16,077 nucleotides of DNA from an uncultured cyanobacterium (GCA_903819605.1 CAIJEA010000614.1:1-16077), one strand, 5' to 3'; positions 1-6,787 are shown, numbered from the stretch's first letter. Translations and numbers: made by a program. Notes: generated by a model not told the origin, from the sequence alone.

Positions 1-180
1 AAACCTTTAGGCATGGAAATTGCCCTGATAACCGATGAAATTGAATCTGCTCATCAAAAGGCGATCGCCGCAGGGGCGATCGAAATAGCAGCCCCGAAAG
101 CTAAACCTTGGGGACAGATTGTTTCCTATGTTCGATGTCCCGATGGAACTCTTGTCGAACTATGTACTCCTATTTCTTAA
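1..180 (+). CDS. VOC/glyoxalase-family protein, 3' end only
   Basis: Frame 1 is open from the window edge to TAA at 178-180 and encodes the last 59 residues of a protein that begins outside the window. The tail IALITDEIESAHQKAIAAGA followed by PWGQIVSYVRCPDGTLVELC matches the C-terminal beta-alpha-beta module of the vicinal oxygen chelate fold (glyoxalase I, bleomycin resistance, extradiol dioxygenase superfamily). The Glu in TLVELC sits where these proteins often carry a metal ligand. The substrate cannot be told from this fragment. The next gene starts 13 nt downstream on the same strand, so the two are probably co-transcribed. The family call is well supported; the reaction is unknown. Confidence 0.8.
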   Translation, partial: KPLGMEIALITDEIESAHQKAIAAGAIEIAAPKAKPWGQIVSYVRCPDGTLVELCTPIS

Positions 181-193
181 AAGCTGAAAAATC

Positions 194-1068
194 ATGATAG
201 AAACGCTAACCGACCTAGTTCCCGCCCAAGCGATCGCTGAATTTCCCGTCAATTCCTTTTTAGAAAGCATTGTTATCGATGCTGATAATACGTTATTTAT
301 CACCAGTCATTACGAAGGCAAGGTCTTTCGCATTAGTGATGGAGCTATTGCAACCCACGCTACGATCGCAGGCAAAGCAACTGGCTTGGCATTGACACCA
401 AATGGAGAACTGCTGTTATCAGGTTGGGACGAAAAGGAAACTTCTGTTGTATGGCATATAGCTGGCGATGGAATGGTCGAACTTTTGACGGAATTACCCG
501 AAGCAATATTTTTGAATGGATTGACTCGATTAGATGGCGATCGCTACTTAATTGCCGATTCCTATCGCGGTGCAATCTGGGAATTGAACGTGCCAACGAA
601 AATGGTTAGCATTTGGCTAGAACATGCCGATCTTGCACGGACTTCGCCTGAAGAAGTTACTCCTGCCGTAAATGGCTTAAAAATTTACGACAATTTTCTC
701 TATGCTTCCAATACGCAAAAGAAGCAGATTGTGAAGATTCCCATTCTTGCCGATCGCTTGGCAGGAGAACCAGAGATATTTCTCGCGGGAGTTAATATCG
801 ATGACTTTGCCTTTGATGTCGAAGGGAATCTCTACGGTACGACTCACGTTTTTAATAGCGTAGTGAAGATAGCTCTGTCACTACTATTGCTCAACTAGAG
901 CAGGGCATGGCAGGCAGCACGGCTTTAGCTTTCGGTAAATCTGAAGGCGATCGCACTGGCATCTATGTCACAACCAACGGCGGCATGTCTTTCCCTCCTG
1001 CTACAGGGGTTGAATCAGGAAAGGTGGTAAGACTTGAGGTTGGTATTGCTGGATTGCCATTGGTTTAA
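194..1068 (+). pseudogene. SMP-30/gluconolactonase-like beta-propeller, frameshifted
   Basis: The first frame runs from ATG 194 to TAG 896-898 (234 aa) and looks like an SMP-30/gluconolactonase-type six-bladed propeller, with repeated blade motifs such as DADNTLFITSHYEGKVFRI, NGLTRLDGDRYLIADSYRGA and DVEGNLYGTTHVFNSVVKI. The last seven residues (ALSLLLLN region) are out of character. From about 873 the adjacent frame continues the fold as SVTTIAQLEQGMAGSTALAF and ends at TAA 1066-1068. The shift is -1 relative to the upstream frame, so one base, or ten bases, is missing near 869-875. Related proteins often have a P-D-G turn at this point, so a 10-bp loss between two GCT triplets is possible; that is inference. 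No slippery heptamer is visible, so programmed frameshifting is unlikely. The substrate is unknown. It lies directly behind the VOC gene. Confidence 0.75.
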
Positions 1069-1084
1069 ATCTTGCTAATCACTA

Positions 1085-1672
1085 ATGACGAAACCAATGA
1101 ATCAAAGCGATCGCATGGAATCAGATGATACTCCCGTAACCATTGACATAATCCTCAATGTGAAGCCATCTTGTCGGGAAGAATTTGAAAGAGTTGCTGC
1201 TGAAACGATCGCTGCTGCCGAAATGTTTGAAGGTCATCTGGGAGTGAATATCTTTCGCCCAGATGATACATCAAATCTTCAGTATCGGATTGTATTCAAA
1301 TTCGATCGCCTCAGCAATTATCGGTTGTGGGAAAGTTCAGAAATCCGCAAAGGTTATCTCGCCCAGCTCAATCGCTTGATTGTAGATGAAGGTAAGTTTC
1401 AGGTTCTCACTGGCTTGGAAACTTGGTTTACTCTATCCACCAACAAGGCGATTTTACCGCCAACTCGCTATAAGATGTTCCTTCTCACTTGGGGAATTAT
1501 CTTTATCTTAATTAATTTCATGAATAGATTGGTAATCCCAAACCTCTCTTTTTTGCCACCACCTCTAGCGACTTTGCTGGTTTCAGGGCTGATGGTATTT
1601 GCGATGACTTACATTATCATGCCAAGAGTTACTAAGCTTTTTGCTAAATGGCTCTATCCAAAAGCTTCTTAA
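1085..1672 (+). CDS. Antibiotic biosynthesis monooxygenase (ABM) domain protein with two C-terminal membrane helices
   Basis: The protein has 195 aa. Residues 18-115 resemble the ABM (dimeric ferredoxin-like) fold: a beta strand VTIDIILNVKPSC, a helix REEFERVAAETIAAAEMFEG, then HLGVNIFRP, YRIVFKFD and LWESSEIRKGYL. Two hydrophobic segments follow, about 129-151 (MFLLTWGIIFILINF) and 160-180 (LATLLVSGLMVFAMTYIIMP), with positive residues at the C-terminus. This ABM plus two-helix arrangement is a known architecture of uncharacterised bacterial membrane proteins. ABM domains include cofactorless monooxygenases and haem-degrading enzymes, but no catalytic residues can be assigned here. No good ribosome binding site precedes ATG 1085; the in-frame ATGs at 1100 and 1115 are equally possible. 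One HIP1 site lies near the start. The gene starts 16 nt after the broken propeller gene. Confidence 0.8.
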   Translation: MTKPMNQSDRMESDDTPVTIDIILNVKPSCREEFERVAAETIAAAEMFEGHLGVNIFRPDDTSNLQYRIVFKFDRLSNYRLWESSEIRKGYLAQLNRLIVDEGKFQVLTGLETWFTLSTNKAILPPTRYKMFLLTWGIIFILINFMNRLVIPNLSFLPPPLATLLVSGLMVFAMTYIIMPRVTKLFAKWLYPKAS

Positions 1673-1733
1673 TAAATCTGATTTGTATATACGTGGGTTA
1701 AGAGATGCTAAAAGCGCTTTACGAAGCTGCACT

Positions 1734-1760
1734 TTACCAGATAAAACTCAATTCTGGTAA
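1734..1760. repeat. Inverted repeat, 8-bp perfect arms
   Basis: TTACCAGA (1734-1741) and TCTGGTAA (1753-1760) are perfect reverse complements separated by 11 nt. The repeat lies 62 nt after the ABM gene stop. There is no T tract behind it, so a classical intrinsic terminator is not supported. It could be an RNA hairpin at the 3' end of the upstream transcript or a protein-binding site. Confidence 0.45.
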
Positions 1761-1818
1761 TCACCCTGCGAAAATCTTGTTACCATACTCATTGGTTACT
1801 TTATCAGACAAGTTATTA

Positions 1819-1841
1819 AATACTTATCATTGATAGGTATT
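1819..1841. promoter_or_regulatory. 23-bp near-palindrome upstream of the DUF6714-like gene
   Basis: The arms AATACTTATCA and TGATAGGTATT pair at 10 of 11 positions around one central T. The site ends 51 nt before ATG 1893, a normal distance for an operator. The size and symmetry would suit a dimeric regulator, but no protein can be assigned and no strong -35/-10 pair is visible beside it. Confidence 0.4.
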
Positions 1842-1892
1842 TATCACGTAATGTACAGGATCAAACTTTGTTAGCTCTCTAGGTTGTTACCA

Positions 1893-2414
1893 ATGACTCG
1901 TGATGAACTCATCTACAAGATCCAACAAGCCTTTGCGGATGTAACTTATCCTGGTGAGAGTGCTCTTACAACTAGTAGTTATGGCGATGAACCATTGGCA
2001 CTGATCAAGGAGTTCTCAGGAAAAAAGGATTGGCGACAACTTGATCCCCAGTTTTTAGATCAAGCCCCCGATGGATGGGGATCTGCAATGTCATTTTTCT
2101 CCAATGCCGCCTTTCAGTTCTATCTTCCAGCCTACCTAATTGCTGATATTCGAGGCGAACTGAGGTGTGTTGATCCTACATCTCGTTTATGTTCGTTTTT
2201 AGCCTTCCCAGGAGAGACAAAGATTGCGAATATCTGGGGCGGCGGAACCATGGAAGAGCGTCGCCGTGAAGAATTTAATCGTTACGATAAGGCAAAGGTA
2301 TCCGCCATCGTTGCTTACCTTCAGTGGAAACTAGAATCATTTGAGGAGGATATTTTAATTGAGGCGGCTCTTGTAAATTACTGGTTAAAGTTGTCTATTT
2401 TTAGCGAAGATTAG
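1893..2414 (+). CDS. DUF6714-like protein of unknown function
   Basis: From ATG 1893 the protein has 173 aa and appears soluble: there is no signal peptide or membrane helix. The central pattern DWRQLDPQFLDQAPDGWGSA, then FFSNAAFQFYLPAYLIADI, then LCSFLAF, is what I associate with DUF6714, which is common next to diverse genes and has no known function. A TTG three codons upstream (1884) is in frame but less likely to be the start. The 3' end is odd. The frame closes with LSIFSED, while the adjacent frame directly afterwards encodes a peptide with a relative elsewhere in the window (see 2389-2493), so the C-terminus may be truncated by a frameshift. No HIP1 site occurs in the gene. The family call comes from memory of the pattern and is moderately secure. 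Confidence 0.65.
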   Translation: MTRDELIYKIQQAFADVTYPGESALTTSSYGDEPLALIKEFSGKKDWRQLDPQFLDQAPDGWGSAMSFFSNAAFQFYLPAYLIADIRGELRCVDPTSRLCSFLAFPGETKIANIWGGGTMEERRREEFNRYDKAKVSAIVAYLQWKLESFEEDILIEAALVNYWLKLSIFSED

Positions 2415-2493
2415 CCAAGCAGAAATGATTGGCTTCGTTGTTGAGTTCGGAGAAGTTATTGGCGAGCAAAAAAATTCTAAAACAACCTCTTGA
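2389..2493 (+). pseudogene. Possible out-of-frame C-terminal tail of the DUF6714-like gene
   Basis: The frame next to that of the 1893 gene is open from 2389 to TGA 2491-2493. It encodes a tail with the core AKISQAEMIGFVVEFGEVIG. A peptide of the same pattern, DKFKQSKMVGFIIDFGEVVD, is encoded at 11196-11294, where it is preceded by VNWLLL; the 1893 protein has VNYWLKL just before its stop. The best explanation is that both are 3' ends of related genes and that this copy carries an indel of about 10 nt near 2390-2415. The tail overlaps the marR promoter (its stop lies in the TTGACA box). A short independent gene starting at ATG 2425 is less likely. Confidence 0.4.
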
Positions 2494-2519
2494 CACAAGA
2501 AATAAGTGCATATACACTT
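2490..2519 (+). promoter_or_regulatory. marR promoter with overlapping 16-bp operator
   Basis: TTGACA (2490-2495, perfect -35) is followed after 17 bp by TACACT (2513-2518, weak -10). The near-palindrome AAGTGCATATACACTT (2504-2519) covers the -10 box. It has perfect 5-bp arms AAGTG/CACTT. Its exact reverse complement occurs again in front of the NmrA gene at 3004-3019. A MarR dimer bound here would block RNA polymerase, implying negative autoregulation. The site ends 5 nt before ATG 2525. Confidence 0.75.
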
Positions 2520-2524
2520 TAATT

Positions 2525-2983
2525 ATGGATAAGGATATTACCCTAATAAACTCCTCGCTCTTGGGACAAGCGGGTTCAAAGTGCGCCTGTTTCAACCTGC
2601 GAAAGGCTTCTCGTGTGATTACACAACACTTTGATGAAGCCCTCAAGCCGAGTGGTTTACTCGCGACTCAGTTCACTATTCTGGTGGCTTTAGCGATGTC
2701 AAGATCTGCAACTGTCAACGAGTTGGCTGAGAAACTCGTGATGGATCGCACGACCTTAACTCGAAATCTCAAACCCCTTGAACGTGAGGGATGGTTAAAA
2801 TCCGAGCCTGGTCAAGACCAGCGAACTCGCGTGATTACCTTAACCGCTAAGGGAGAGGTTGTCTTAGCGAAGGCACTGCCACGGTGGCAAGAGGCTCAAA
2901 CCATGGTTGAAAAAAACCTTGGACAGCCGCGATGGAATGCTTTGCTGGAAAATATAGTAGAAGCAACTGCCCTAATGCGTTGA
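2525..2983 (+). CDS. MarR-family transcriptional regulator
   Basis: From ATG 2525 the protein has 152 aa, the normal MarR length. The winged helix is clear: VNELAEKLVMDRTTLTRNLK is the helix-turn-helix, GWLKSEP leads into the wing, and DQRTRVITLTAKG closes it. The N-terminal dimerisation helix has CACFNLRKASRVITQHFDEA, with Cys20 and Cys22. Many MarR proteins of this subgroup carry cysteines here, and thiol-based sensing of oxidants or electrophiles is possible but not shown. A longer reading from TTG 2429 would place the promoter and operator inside the coding sequence, so ATG 2525 is preferred. The gene is followed by a second promoter with the same operator and then the NmrA-GST genes, the probable targets. 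No HIP1 occurs in this stretch (about 1115-4590), which may indicate transfer. Confidence 0.92.
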   Translation: MDKDITLINSSLLGQAGSKCACFNLRKASRVITQHFDEALKPSGLLATQFTILVALAMSRSATVNELAEKLVMDRTTLTRNLKPLEREGWLKSEPGQDQRTRVITLTAKGEVVLAKALPRWQEAQTMVEKNLGQPRWNALLENIVEATALMR

Positions 2984-2993
2984 ATCTAAAAAT

Positions 2994-3022
2994 TTTACAG
3001 AAAAAGTGTATATGCACTTAAT
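2994..3022 (+). promoter_or_regulatory. Promoter and second MarR-type operator before the NmrA gene
   Basis: TTTACA (2994-2999) and CTTAAT (3017-3022) have 17-bp spacing. AAGTGTATATGCACTT at 3004-3019 sits between and overlaps the -10. It is the exact reverse complement of the 16-mer in the marR promoter. The NmrA ATG is 21 nt downstream of the operator, with an AT-rich leader and no clear ribosome binding site. The -10 assignment is weak; the operator identity is strong. Confidence 0.7.
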
Positions 3023-3040
3023 AATACCGAATTAAAAATT

Positions 3041-4155
3041 ATGACTAAGCCCAAAATTCTAGTCACAGGTGCAACGGGCAAAACTGGTGCAGCAGTGGTA
3101 GCTGAACTTCGCAAGCATGATTTTCCAGTGCGGGCGATCGTGCGTAAAGAAGATGCACGAAGTAATGCATTAAGGAAAAACGGCGTTGAAATTGCCATAG
3201 CTGATATGTACGATCCAGAGCAGCTTTATATAGCGGCAAAAGGCACTCAACGCGCTTATTACCTTCCGCTCACACGCCCCTATATGATTCAGGCGGCAAA
3301 CGCCTTTGCCGTGGCTGCCCACGAAGCGAAACTGGAATCCATCGTGCAAATGAGCCAGTGGACATCCTGTGCTTCTCACCCTACCGCGATGACTCGACAG
3401 ACTTGGCTGATTGATAGAGTATTTTCTATGATACCTGGAGTCGCCCATATCATCTTTAATCCTGGCATGTTTGCTGATAATTTTCTGCGTCTGATTGATT
3501 TTGCCGCTTTGCTTGGTATTTTTCCGACGCTAATGGGCGATAGTAAATGTGCTCCTATTTCCAATGAGGATATGGGCAAAGCCGCTGGTGCTTTACTGAT
3601 GGACGATCCCGTAAAACATGCAGGCAAAAGCTATCGACCAACCGGAACGGATTTGCTCTCAGGAAAGGACATGGCACGGATCGTTGCCAAAGTAGTCGGT
3701 CATGGAGTTAAGTCTGTTCATTTACCTCCTTGGATGTTACGTAAAGTCGCACGTCAACAAAATCTTGATCCGTACCAGATATATGTGCTGCTTCAATACG
3801 TTGTAGATAAAAACAAGGAACTTTTTCCTATGAAGGTGGCGTGACGCAGGTCATGCAGGAGCTAACTGGCAAATCCGCCGAGAGTTTCGAGGTTACGGCA
3901 AGGCGCTATGCGGCGATGCCATTCGCGCAGCAAACCTTCGGCAATCGACTAAAGGCTTTTATTAACTTCATGATTACGCCATTTCATCCAGCTTATGACT
4001 TAGTAGCATATGAACGTGCGCTTGAACTCCCGATGCCATCCAAGCCAATGTATTGCATGGAAGATGACCGTTGGAAGAAATCCCACACCGAACAGATGAC
4101 CGTCTTAAACAGATTTCAACCACAACATAAGGATTCTTATCATGAAACTCTATAG
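3041..4155 (+). pseudogene. NmrA-family NAD(P)-binding protein, split by one frameshift
   Basis: The first frame, 3041-3844 (267 aa), opens with ILVTGATGKTGAAVVAEL, the Rossmann dinucleotide-binding motif of atypical short-chain dehydrogenases of the NmrA type, and continues with AIVRKEDARSNALRKNGVEI and VQMSQW. It derails at FPMKVA. The next frame resumes as YEGGVTQVMQELTGKSAESF, the usual C-terminal region of the family, and ends at TAG 4153-4155. Adding one T to the T5 run at 3822-3826 would give KELFSYEGGVT and a single 371-aa protein, so a one-base loss in the run is the simplest cause. Sequencing error is a real alternative. NmrA-like proteins bind NAD(P)(H) as redox sensors or reductases (quinone or azo substrates are known for relatives). 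It lies behind a MarR operator and overlaps the GST gene by 14 nt, so it is the first gene of an operon. Confidence 0.85.
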
Positions 4156-4780
4156 TCTTCCACTCTCTCCATTTGCAGCACGAGTGCGGTTGTCCATCTA
4201 TCGCAAGGGTTTGAATATTGAAATTGTTCCTCCACCAGAAGGTGGTGTAAAAGGAGATGCCTATTTAGCATTGAACCCCATGGGACAAGTGCCAACTTTA
4301 GTTATGGATTCAGGTTTTACGATTCCCGAATCGGCAACGATTTTAGAATATCTAGAAGATGTTTTCCCTTCTCCATCATTGCTTCCTTCTAATGCTGAAG
4401 ATTTAGCTCGCGTTCGTTTGTTTCTCCGACTCCCCGATTTTCATATTCGACCATCGATCTTTGCCTTGAGGGGAATGCGAGATCCCGCGAATCGCAATGA
4501 AGAAGCAATTAAAACTCAGTTTGAAGCCATAGATCGCGGATTGTCCTATATCGATCGCTATGTAAATGGGGATGTCTGGGCTGTAGGCGATCGCCCATCT
4601 ATCGGCGACTGCGCCCTCGTTCCAATACTCAATATTGTCAGCTTTATTGGATCGAGTTTCGGGCAATCGGATCTAATTGCAAAGCATGAGAAACTTGGCG
4701 CTTATTGGCGATTGGCTCAATCTGATGAAATCAATGCGAAAGTAATTTCTGAACAACTAGCAGCAATTCCAAAGGCTTAA
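4142..4780 (+). CDS. Glutathione S-transferase family protein
   Basis: The protein has 212 aa, typical for soluble GSTs. The thioredoxin-fold N-terminal domain (1-80) begins MKLYSLPLSPFAARVRLSI, with a Ser/Pro-rich catalytic loop. NPMGQVPTLVMDSG carries the cis-Pro, and IPESATILEYLED is the Glu-Ser glutathione-binding motif. The helical C-terminal domain has VGDRPSIGDCALVPILN, matching the N-capping box and conserved Asp. It should conjugate glutathione to electrophiles or reduce peroxides in the cytosol; the substrate is unknown. AAGGA at 4129-4133 lies 8 nt before ATG. The start overlaps the end of the NmrA gene by 14 nt, so translational coupling is likely. One HIP1 is present at about 4598. 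Confidence 0.92.
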   Translation: MKLYSLPLSPFAARVRLSIYRKGLNIEIVPPPEGGVKGDAYLALNPMGQVPTLVMDSGFTIPESATILEYLEDVFPSPSLLPSNAEDLARVRLFLRLPDFHIRPSIFALRGMRDPANRNEEAIKTQFEAIDRGLSYIDRYVNGDVWAVGDRPSIGDCALVPILNIVSFIGSSFGQSDLIAKHEKLGAYWRLAQSDEINAKVISEQLAAIPKA

Positions 4781-4805
4781 AAAACTACTATTTCGAGAAA
4801 AAATT

Positions 4806-5294
4806 ATGACTAATAAACCTGAATCTTCCATGCTAAGCAAGCTAGACAACAAAGTCCCCCCGCCAATAGTGGTAGTGTTTTTGGGATTAGGAATGTGGGT
4901 ACTGGCTCAACTCACACCTACCTTCACAATTGCGCCGCACTTGCGATTGTTCGGCGTGGGAATATTTATTTTTCTCGGTCTATCGATCGCTGGATTGGGC
5001 ATAATCGCTTTTCGTAGGGCAAAAACAACGATCAATCCTGTACAGCCTGAAGCTGCTTCTACAGTTGTGACTCAGGGTATATTTAGCTACACGCGCAATC
5101 CAATGTATTTGGGATTTACTTGTTTGCTAATAGGTTGGATGCTTTATCTGGAGAACTTATGGGCGATTTTTGGAGTAGTTGCTTTTATTCTATTCACCAC
5201 TCGATTTCAAATCATTCCCGAAGAGAATATATTAAGTGCAAAGTTTGGTTTGGAGTATGGAGAATATCTGAAAAAAGTTCGCCGTTGGCTTTGA
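4806..5294 (+). CDS. Isoprenylcysteine carboxyl methyltransferase-like membrane protein
   Basis: The protein has 162 aa with about four hydrophobic segments (roughly 18-36, 46-68, 100-117, 118-135). The C-terminal signature is clear: TQGIFSYTRNPMYLGFTCLLIG, then IIPEENILSAKFGLEYGEYL and VRRWL. In the ICMT/PEMT (Ste14-like) superfamily the RNPMY and E-E...FG..Y..Y motifs form the S-adenosylmethionine site. Bacterial relatives methylate small molecules or have unknown substrates; there is no prenylated protein target to name here. The gene starts 25 nt after the GST stop on the same strand and is probably the third gene of the MarR-controlled operon. Confidence 0.87.
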   Translation: MTNKPESSMLSKLDNKVPPPIVVVFLGLGMWVLAQLTPTFTIAPHLRLFGVGIFIFLGLSIAGLGIIAFRRAKTTINPVQPEAASTVVTQGIFSYTRNPMYLGFTCLLIGWMLYLENLWAIFGVVAFILFTTRFQIIPEENILSAKFGLEYGEYLKKVRRWL

Positions 5295-5331
5295 ACAAGT
5301 AAATCCAGAAAGATAAAAGATGGAGTTCATT

Positions 5332-5418
5332 ATGACTAATATGGCTTTGGATAGAAAGCCCTCTCCAAAGTTATTAATGAGCGTGGGAATCGGTTTTGGG
5401 TTAATGGCGATCGCCTAG
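5332..5418 (+). pseudogene. 28-codon gene stub ending in a HIP1 repeat
   Basis: ATG 5332 has a good ribosome binding site (GGAG at 5322-5325). The reading is MTNMALDRKPSPKLLMSVGIGFGLMAIA and stops at TAG 5416-5418. The end looks like the start of a membrane helix, and the last codons and stop (gcgatcgcctag) are the first bases of a repeat copy at 5407-5477. This suggests a membrane-protein gene cut by the repeat, with the rest gone. It follows the methyltransferase gene by 37 nt and may have been the last operon member. A genuine small membrane protein cannot be excluded. Confidence 0.4.
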
Positions 5419-5477
5419 AAATCAAGACTTGCAAAACTAGCGATCGCCTTTAGGAGATGGATTGTTGATGCGATCAT
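5407..5477. repeat. HIP1-spaced repeat, three-site copy
   Basis: GCGATCGC at 5407 and 5440 and the variant GCGATCAT at 5470 are spaced 33 and 30 bp. The first spacer begins CTAGAAATCA and ends with an A-rich stretch before TA. The second is CTTTAGGAGATGGATTGTTG plus AT, identical to the spacer at 11441-11462. It belongs to the same family as the arrays at 9877 and 11359, in the same orientation. Confidence 0.8.
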
Positions 5478-5543
5478 ACTTGAATTAATATAAAATGCTA
5501 AGATGCGAATTTACCTTTGATAAAGTAATTTAACTGCATTAAC

Positions 5544-5560
5544 AAAGTCGTTCAGACTTT
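5544..5560. promoter_or_regulatory. Small inverted repeat upstream of the SnoaL-like gene
   Basis: AAAGTC (5544-5549) and GACTTT (5555-5560) are perfect complements with a 5-nt spacer, 48 nt before ATG 5609. This is a plausible operator for a dimeric repressor or a leader hairpin; no promoter elements can be fixed with confidence. Confidence 0.35.
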
Positions 5561-5608
5561 TGAAGTTGTATACCGCCCGATGAAAGACTACTCTCTGGAG
5601 AAAAGCTG

Positions 5609-6031
5609 ATGAGCGACACTGATAAAAACAAACAGATCATCCAAAACTTTGTTCGATTGGTTTGGAACGGTCGCGATCTCTCGGCATTGAAAGATTTCTG
5701 GGCAGAAGATTGTGTAAACCATGCGATGTCAGAAACGGATAATCGCGGTCTTAACGCGCTTCGGATCTATCATGATTCATTCTTTGATGATTTTTTCACC
5801 GCTTTCCCCGACATTAAGATTGAGATCGTGCAGCAGGTTGCGGAAGGCGATCTAATTGCAACATACATCACCAGCAAAGGTACACACAGTGGCAGGTTCT
5901 ACGGTATTCCAGCAACAGGCAAGCACATCTCGACATCGGTGATCCGAATTGATCGCGTTCAAGACGGAAAGATTGCAGAACATTGGTCGGTTTCCGACGC
6001 ATCTGGACTGATGCAGCAAATTCAATCTTGA
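5609..6031 (+). CDS. SnoaL-like ester cyclase/NTF2-fold protein
   Basis: The protein has 140 aa, the usual SnoaL-like length. The order KQIIQNFVRLVWNGRDLSAL, FWAEDCVNH, FFTAFPDIKIEIVQQVAEGD, then YGIPATGKHISTSVIRIDRV and GKIAEHWSVSD matches the cone-shaped alpha+beta fold of SnoaL-like polyketide cyclases. The FPD and GKIAEHW motifs are typical. Family members cyclise, hydrolyse or bind small hydrophobic compounds, and most genomic copies have no known substrate. There is no polyketide cluster here, so a detoxification role is only a guess. GGAG ends 9 nt before ATG. No HIP1 is present in the gene. Confidence 0.88.
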   Translation: MSDTDKNKQIIQNFVRLVWNGRDLSALKDFWAEDCVNHAMSETDNRGLNALRIYHDSFFDDFFTAFPDIKIEIVQQVAEGDLIATYITSKGTHSGRFYGIPATGKHISTSVIRIDRVQDGKIAEHWSVSDASGLMQQIQS

Positions 6032-6196
6032 GCGAACAACGATTTAAAATGTGCTGCCCATATCTGTCATAGGCAATATATTAATCCAGAGGGTAGACCC
6101 AATTTCCCTTACTCGATTTTACTGCTAGAGAGATGATTAAAGGTTATGAGTTGTGATTCATAGTAAACTTTAGATGCAATTTTGAGGTTGAAACTG

Positions 6197-6532
6197 ATGA
6201 CTCAAAGATTTCAAGATTTATCAACGCAAGAATATTCGGATTTGCCTATATTTTCAGGCGCAAGTTGGGTTGTTTTGGCAGAGCCTGTCCCGAAAGGTTC
6301 TATCCATCGTTTGAAGTTGAAGCAAGGAACAATCATTCCAGTACATACACATTTTGTTGATGAATACGTTTTTGTCGTCTCTGGCATTATCAAGACAGGT
6401 GATAGGCTTTGTGAGATGGGTTGTTTCTGGAGTACGCCTAAGGAAACGCGGCAAGGTCCACATGAAGCATTGACAGATGTTGAATTAATCACAATCAGGC
6501 TCGGAGCAATGGGAGATTTTGAAAGTGCATAG
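6197..6532 (+). CDS. Cupin-domain protein (ChrR-type cupin)
   Basis: From ATG 6197 the protein has 111 aa; an in-frame TTG at 6182 is less likely as start. It forms one small beta barrel. Cupin motif 1 is visible as PVHTHFVDEYVFVVSG, giving His50, His52 and Glu56 as metal ligands, and His89 in RQGPHEA fills the fourth site, a Zn/Mn/Fe-binding arrangement like that of the ChrR anti-sigma C-terminal cupin. There is no anti-sigma zinc domain in front and no sigma factor beside it, so the protein is probably a stand-alone enzyme or sensor. The 165-nt gap after the SnoaL-like gene suggests it has its own promoter. Confidence 0.82.
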   Translation: MTQRFQDLSTQEYSDLPIFSGASWVVLAEPVPKGSIHRLKLKQGTIIPVHTHFVDEYVFVVSGIIKTGDRLCEMGCFWSTPKETRQGPHEALTDVELITIRLGAMGDFESA

Positions 6533-6542
6533 AGTTGCGTTG

Positions 6543-6702
6543 GCGATCACCAATCGCTCCGTTAAGGTTGTTTGCTTCGTTTCGAGTTTAAGTACTTGAA
6601 GGTTGAGACTACGTAATGTTCCCAAAGGTGATCGGCGATCGCAAAGTTAAGAAATTGGTAGGCGATCGCCTAAAAACCACAAATCACAGTAATAGCGATC
6701 GC
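6543..6702. repeat. Degenerate HIP1-spaced repeat copy
   Basis: GCGATCAC at 6543 and GCGATCGC at 6635, 6662 and 6695 lie in the gap after the cupin gene. The last two are exactly 33 bp apart, and the spacer between them (CTAAAAACCACAAATCACAG then TAATA) is a clear relative of the A spacer of the arrays at 9877 and 11359. The rest is diverged. Confidence 0.65.
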
Positions 6703-6780
6703 TAATAAGCTGCAACTAAAGTGGATTGAGCAACTTCTGTCAGGCTTCATGGAGACTATTGGAGTAGTCTATTGAGAGCC

Positions 6781-6787
6781 AAGGAGG
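6781..6787 (+). promoter_or_regulatory. Strong ribosome binding site that fixes a TTG start
   Basis: AAGGAGG at 6781-6787 is followed after 8 nt by TTG 6796, in frame with the AraC-GyrI protein. No ATG is available near the N-terminus, and the TTG at 6772 has no such site. TTG 6796 is therefore the preferred start. Confidence 0.7.

Noticed and set aside
866..898. Programmed -1 frameshift in the SMP-30-like gene
   Set aside because: No X-XXY-YYZ slippery sequence or downstream pseudoknot is evident, and the end of the first frame (LLLLN) is not family-like.
1712..1721. AAAGCGCTTT palindrome as operator
   Set aside because: At 10 bp it is expected by chance at this scale and has no promoter context.
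2429..2524. Longer N-terminus for MarR starting at TTG 2429
   Set aside because: It would place the TTGACA box and the operator inside the coding sequence, and the extra 32 residues have no family similarity; ATG 2525 gives a normal MarR length.
3841..4155. Separate 104-aa gene starting at GTG 3841
   Set aside because: The sequence is the normal C-terminal part of the NmrA protein; the apparent start arises from the frameshift.
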